Of a stretch of 37,281 nucleotides of DNA, positions 35,112 to 37,281 are shown one piece after another. Where the stretch lies: positions 1-37,281 of the forward strand of contig PLMK01000035.1 of assembly GCA_003142475.1 (NCBI GenBank), in the 5' to 3' direction. The stretch's first letter is position 1, and each line of letters begins with the position of its first letter. This stretch comes from Ignavibacteriota bacterium. Its GTDB lineage: Bacteria; Bacteroidota; Ignavibacteria; UBA10030. The position numbers and the translations under genes were made by a program. A model generated the notes under the pieces. The model ran no database searches. It saw only the letters and a program-made list of their open reading frames with translations, and was not told the DNA's origin.

Positions 35112-36413
35112 TCAAACCACCATTGTTTGAAAATGCGATACTTGTGCTCGCTTCTCAAATTCATCTCTAAACCGGCGAATCATTGATTGCACCGGCCAAG
35201 CGGCAGCATCGCCGAGCGCACAAATTGTATTCCCTTCAATGTTATTAGCAACATCCATAAGCAAATCAATGTCTTCCATCTTTGCTTGATAACTCTCAAA
35301 CCGTTTAAGGATTTTAAACATCCATCCTGTTCCTTCACGGCATGGCGTGCACTGTCCGCATGATTCGCGATAGTAGAACTCTGTAATACGCCTGATAACT
35401 TTAATAAGATCAGTATCTGAGTCCATTACAATAATTCCCGCTGTACCTACGGAAGAACCGGCAGCTTTTAGCGAATCTACATCCATGCGAATTCCTTCGA
35501 GCTGATCGCCGCGTAAAATCATTGTCGATGAACCACCGGGAATAACAGCTTTGATGCCCTTATTACCGGGAACACCACCCGCCCATCTGTGGATAATTTC
35601 GAGCAGCGGTTCGCCAGTCGGCATTTCGAAGATACCGGGATTGTTCACATGCCCGCTGACACCAACAAGCAATGGACCCGGATGTTTAACAGAACCAATT
35701 TGTGAATACCATTTCCATCCATTATTTATGATGATGGGAATATTTGAAATCGTCTCTACGTTATTGATTGTCGTTGGACAACCCCATAAACCGAACTGAG
35801 CGGGGAATGGTGGCCTCACTCGTGGATATCCACGTTCACCTTCGATCGAATTCATTAAAGCCGATTCTTCACCGCAAATGTATGCCCCAGCTCCGCGATG
35901 AATGGTTATGTTTGTAGAGAAATTTGTTCTAAGAATTTTTTCACCGATTAATCCATTTGCATATGCGTCGTCTATTGCTTTCTGCAGTATTTTGATCCAT
36001 TTGCCATACTCACCTCGGATGTAAATGTAAGCCGCAGTCATTCCCATAGCATAGCAAGCGATAAGCGTTCCTTCAATAAGTAAATGAGGATTGAATTCAA
36101 AAATCTGCCGGTCTTTAAATGTGCCAGGTTCTGATTCGTCCCCATTAACACAGAGATATTTTGGCTTGTCGGAATTCTTCGGCATAAATGACCACTTCAA
36201 TCCTGTCGGAAAGCATGCGCCGCCGCGCCCGCGCAAATTCGATTTCTTCACCTCATCAATCACTTCGTCCGGTTTCATGTCCAGCGCTTTCTTTAGCGCT
36301 TTATAACCATCGTTCGCAAGATAGAAGTCAATCTTGTACAAATTGGGCACATCGGGAAGTATAACACGCTTCCATGTTGTCAACTTTTCAGTATTAGCAG
36401 GTTGAAGGTTCAT
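35112..36413 (-). CDS. nuoF: NADH-quinone oxidoreductase subunit F
   Basis: The NADH- and FMN-binding subunit of respiratory complex I. The 433-residue protein has the FMN/NADH loop at 62-71, which reads RGGACFPTG rather than the usual RGGAGFPTG (Cys67), the GDESEPGTFKDR block, RGAGAYICGEESALM and the N3 [4Fe-4S] ligands Cys352, Cys355, Cys358 (SCGQCTPCREG) and Cys398 (TICALGDAAAW). Its ATG overlaps the nuoE stop by four bases. nuoG is not seen downstream; the next gene is the unrelated MBL protein. Confidence 0.97.
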   Translation of the reverse strand: MNLQPANTEKLTTWKRVILPDVPNLYKIDFYLANDGYKALKKALDMKPDEVIDEVKKSNLRGRGGACFPTGLKWSFMPKNSDKPKYLCVNGDESEPGTFKDRQIFEFNPHLLIEGTLIACYAMGMTAAYIYIRGEYGKWIKILQKAIDDAYANGLIGEKILRTNFSTNITIHRGAGAYICGEESALMNSIEGERGYPRVRPPFPAQFGLWGCPTTINNVETISNIPIIINNGWKWYSQIGSVKHPGPLLVGVSGHVNNPGIFEMPTGEPLLEIIHRWAGGVPGNKGIKAVIPGGSSTMILRGDQLEGIRMDVDSLKAAGSSVGTAGIIVMDSDTDLIKVIRRITEFYYRESCGQCTPCREGTGWMFKILKRFESYQAKMEDIDLLMDVANNIEGNTICALGDAAAWPVQSMIRRFRDEFEKRAQVSHFQTMVV

Positions 36414-36874
36414 TGCAGACTATCTATAAGCTTATCTACTTTTTCTAAAGTTAGGTTTTCATAATACTCATCCCCTATGACGAGCATAGGTGCAGTACCA
36501 CAGGAACCCAAACACTCCGTTTCCGAAAGTGTCCATTTTTGATCCTGTGATATTTCGCCAATCTTGATGCCCAGACGTTTTTCGATATGTTCGAGAATTT
36601 TTCCTGATCCGCGCAGCATGCATGAAACGTTTGTGCAGACTTCTATATGATGTTTGCCAACGGCTTTTTTCTGCAACATAGAATAGAATGTAACAACACC
36701 AAGAATGTGACCGTAAGGGATATTCAAAAGTGCACCGGTATACTTCATCGATTCTTCTGAGATACAACCTTCTTGCTCCTGTATCATCCACAACACGGGG
36801 AGTAACAACGCTTGCGTCGTTGGATAACGCTTTCTTAGTTCCTCAACTTTATTTAGATTCGATTCACTTAACAT
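36410..36874 (-). CDS. nuoE: NADH-quinone oxidoreductase subunit E
   Basis: The 24-kDa-type subunit of complex I with the N1a [2Fe-2S] cluster. In 154 residues the ligands are Cys80 and Cys85 (VCTNVSCMLRG) and Cys121 and Cys125 (ECLGSCGTAP), in a thioredoxin-like fold preceded by a helical bundle (about 1-70). It lies between nuoD and nuoF in the canonical order, overlapping nuoF by four bases and following nuoD after a 50-base AT-rich spacer. Confidence 0.97.
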   Translation of the reverse strand: MLSESNLNKVEELRKRYPTTQALLLPVLWMIQEQEGCISEESMKYTGALLNIPYGHILGVVTFYSMLQKKAVGKHHIEVCTNVSCMLRGSGKILEHIEKRLGIKIGEISQDQKWTLSETECLGSCGTAPMLVIGDEYYENLTLEKVDKLIDSLQ

Positions 36875-36924
36875 TTTTTCAATTTTTAATTTTTAATTGC
36901 AAATCTATGATCCGAAATCCGTAA

Positions 36925-37281
36925 TTATTTATCTGCTTCTCCCATAATTGGATCCAGACTGGCAACAATTGCTACAACATCGGAAATCATTGCACCTTTC
37001 ATCATAGTAGAAATTGATTGCAGGTTAACGAATGACGGCGACCGAATCTTCATCCGCCATGGCTGGCCTTCGCCATTGCTGTAAATGTAAAAACCCAATT
37101 CACCTTTCGGTGATTCGACTGCGTGATAAATTTCGCCAATAGGTGGATTCACTCCAAAATTGATGAGCATGAAGTCGTGTATTAGTTCTTCCATTTTCTT
37201 ATAGACACGCTCTTTGTTTGGAATTACTTGTTTCGGTTGACCTGCTTTCACTTCTCCTGCTGGAATATTATCCAATACTTC
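36925..37281 (-). CDS. nuoD: NADH-quinone oxidoreductase subunit D, C-terminal part (cut by window edge)
   Basis: The frame is open to the right edge, so only about the last 118 residues of the 49-kDa-type subunit are seen; a TTG at 37275 in this frame is an internal codon, not the start. NuoD lines the quinone-binding site of complex I. Signatures are YHAVESPKGELGFY, the RMKIRSPSFVNLQ block and DVVAIVASLDPIMGEADK at the C-terminus. It is first of the visible nuoD-nuoE-nuoF string. Confidence 0.96.
   Translation of the reverse strand, partial: EVLDNIPAGEVKAGQPKQVIPNKERVYKKMEELIHDFMLINFGVNPPIGEIYHAVESPKGELGFYIYSNGEGQPWRMKIRSPSFVNLQSISTMMKGAMISDVVAIVASLDPIMGEADK

Overview
The window is about 37 kb of densely packed bacterial chromosome. 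It holds 34 protein-coding genes, two of them cut by the window edges, and I found no tRNA, rRNA, CRISPR array, transposase or phage gene. Composition is moderately AT-rich apart from the left-most few hundred bases. Several genes point to the Bacteroidota/Chlorobiota/Ignavibacteria assemblage: a PorQ-like type IX secretion family protein, a Bacteroidota-style split GlmU homologue, DUF3109 and DUF3467 proteins, long-form PurC, and outer-membrane/lipoprotein pairs. Shine-Dalgarno sequences and promoters of the form TTGnnn-17 bp-TAnnTT suggest an Ignavibacteria- or Kryptonia-like member rather than a classical Bacteroidia genome. This placement is inference from gene content, not a phylogeny.

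Layout, left to right. Positions 1-919 carry the 5' part of dnaJ and a small TPR-like gene coupled to it; both look different from the rest and may be transferred or misjoined. 996-3648 is pfkA-aat-purC. 3786-11132 is a long minus-strand run: alt-glmU, rsmB, kbl, a DUF1624-type membrane acyltransferase, rmuC, and a membrane protein built from an internal duplication. 11265-12497 holds rpmE and purU, each with its own promoter. PorQ-like (plus strand) converges on a TPR-ZIP transporter pair. 15865-20885 is amrA-amrB-DUF2520 followed by rmlA and glyQS.

From 21013 to 27662 the plus strand carries glmM, dprA, DUF3109, rpoN, hslV and hslU; the last four are tightly packed. From 27681 to the end the minus strand resumes with a lipoprotein/outer-membrane pair under a near-consensus promoter, DUF3467, a TPR lipoprotein with a BamE-like insertion, an ECF sigma/anti-sigma pair, a membrane-anchored metallo-beta-lactamase-fold hydrolase, and nuoD-nuoE-nuoF of complex I.

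Functionally the region is mostly housekeeping: amino-sugar and nucleotide-sugar supply (glmM, GlmU-like, RmlA), purine and one-carbon metabolism (purC, purU), glycolysis (pfkA), translation and protein quality control (glyQS, rsmB, rpmE, aat, hslUV, dnaJ), DNA processing (rmuC, dprA), and respiration (nuo). I did not find a clear-cut new multi-gene defence or mobile system. The most unusual items are the foreign-looking dnaJ end, the duplicated membrane protein, the TPR/BamE-like fusion, the lipoprotein/barrel operon with a palindrome at its promoter, the DUF2520 gene in the AMMECR1/MEMO operon, and a cysteine in the normally glycine-rich loop of NuoF.
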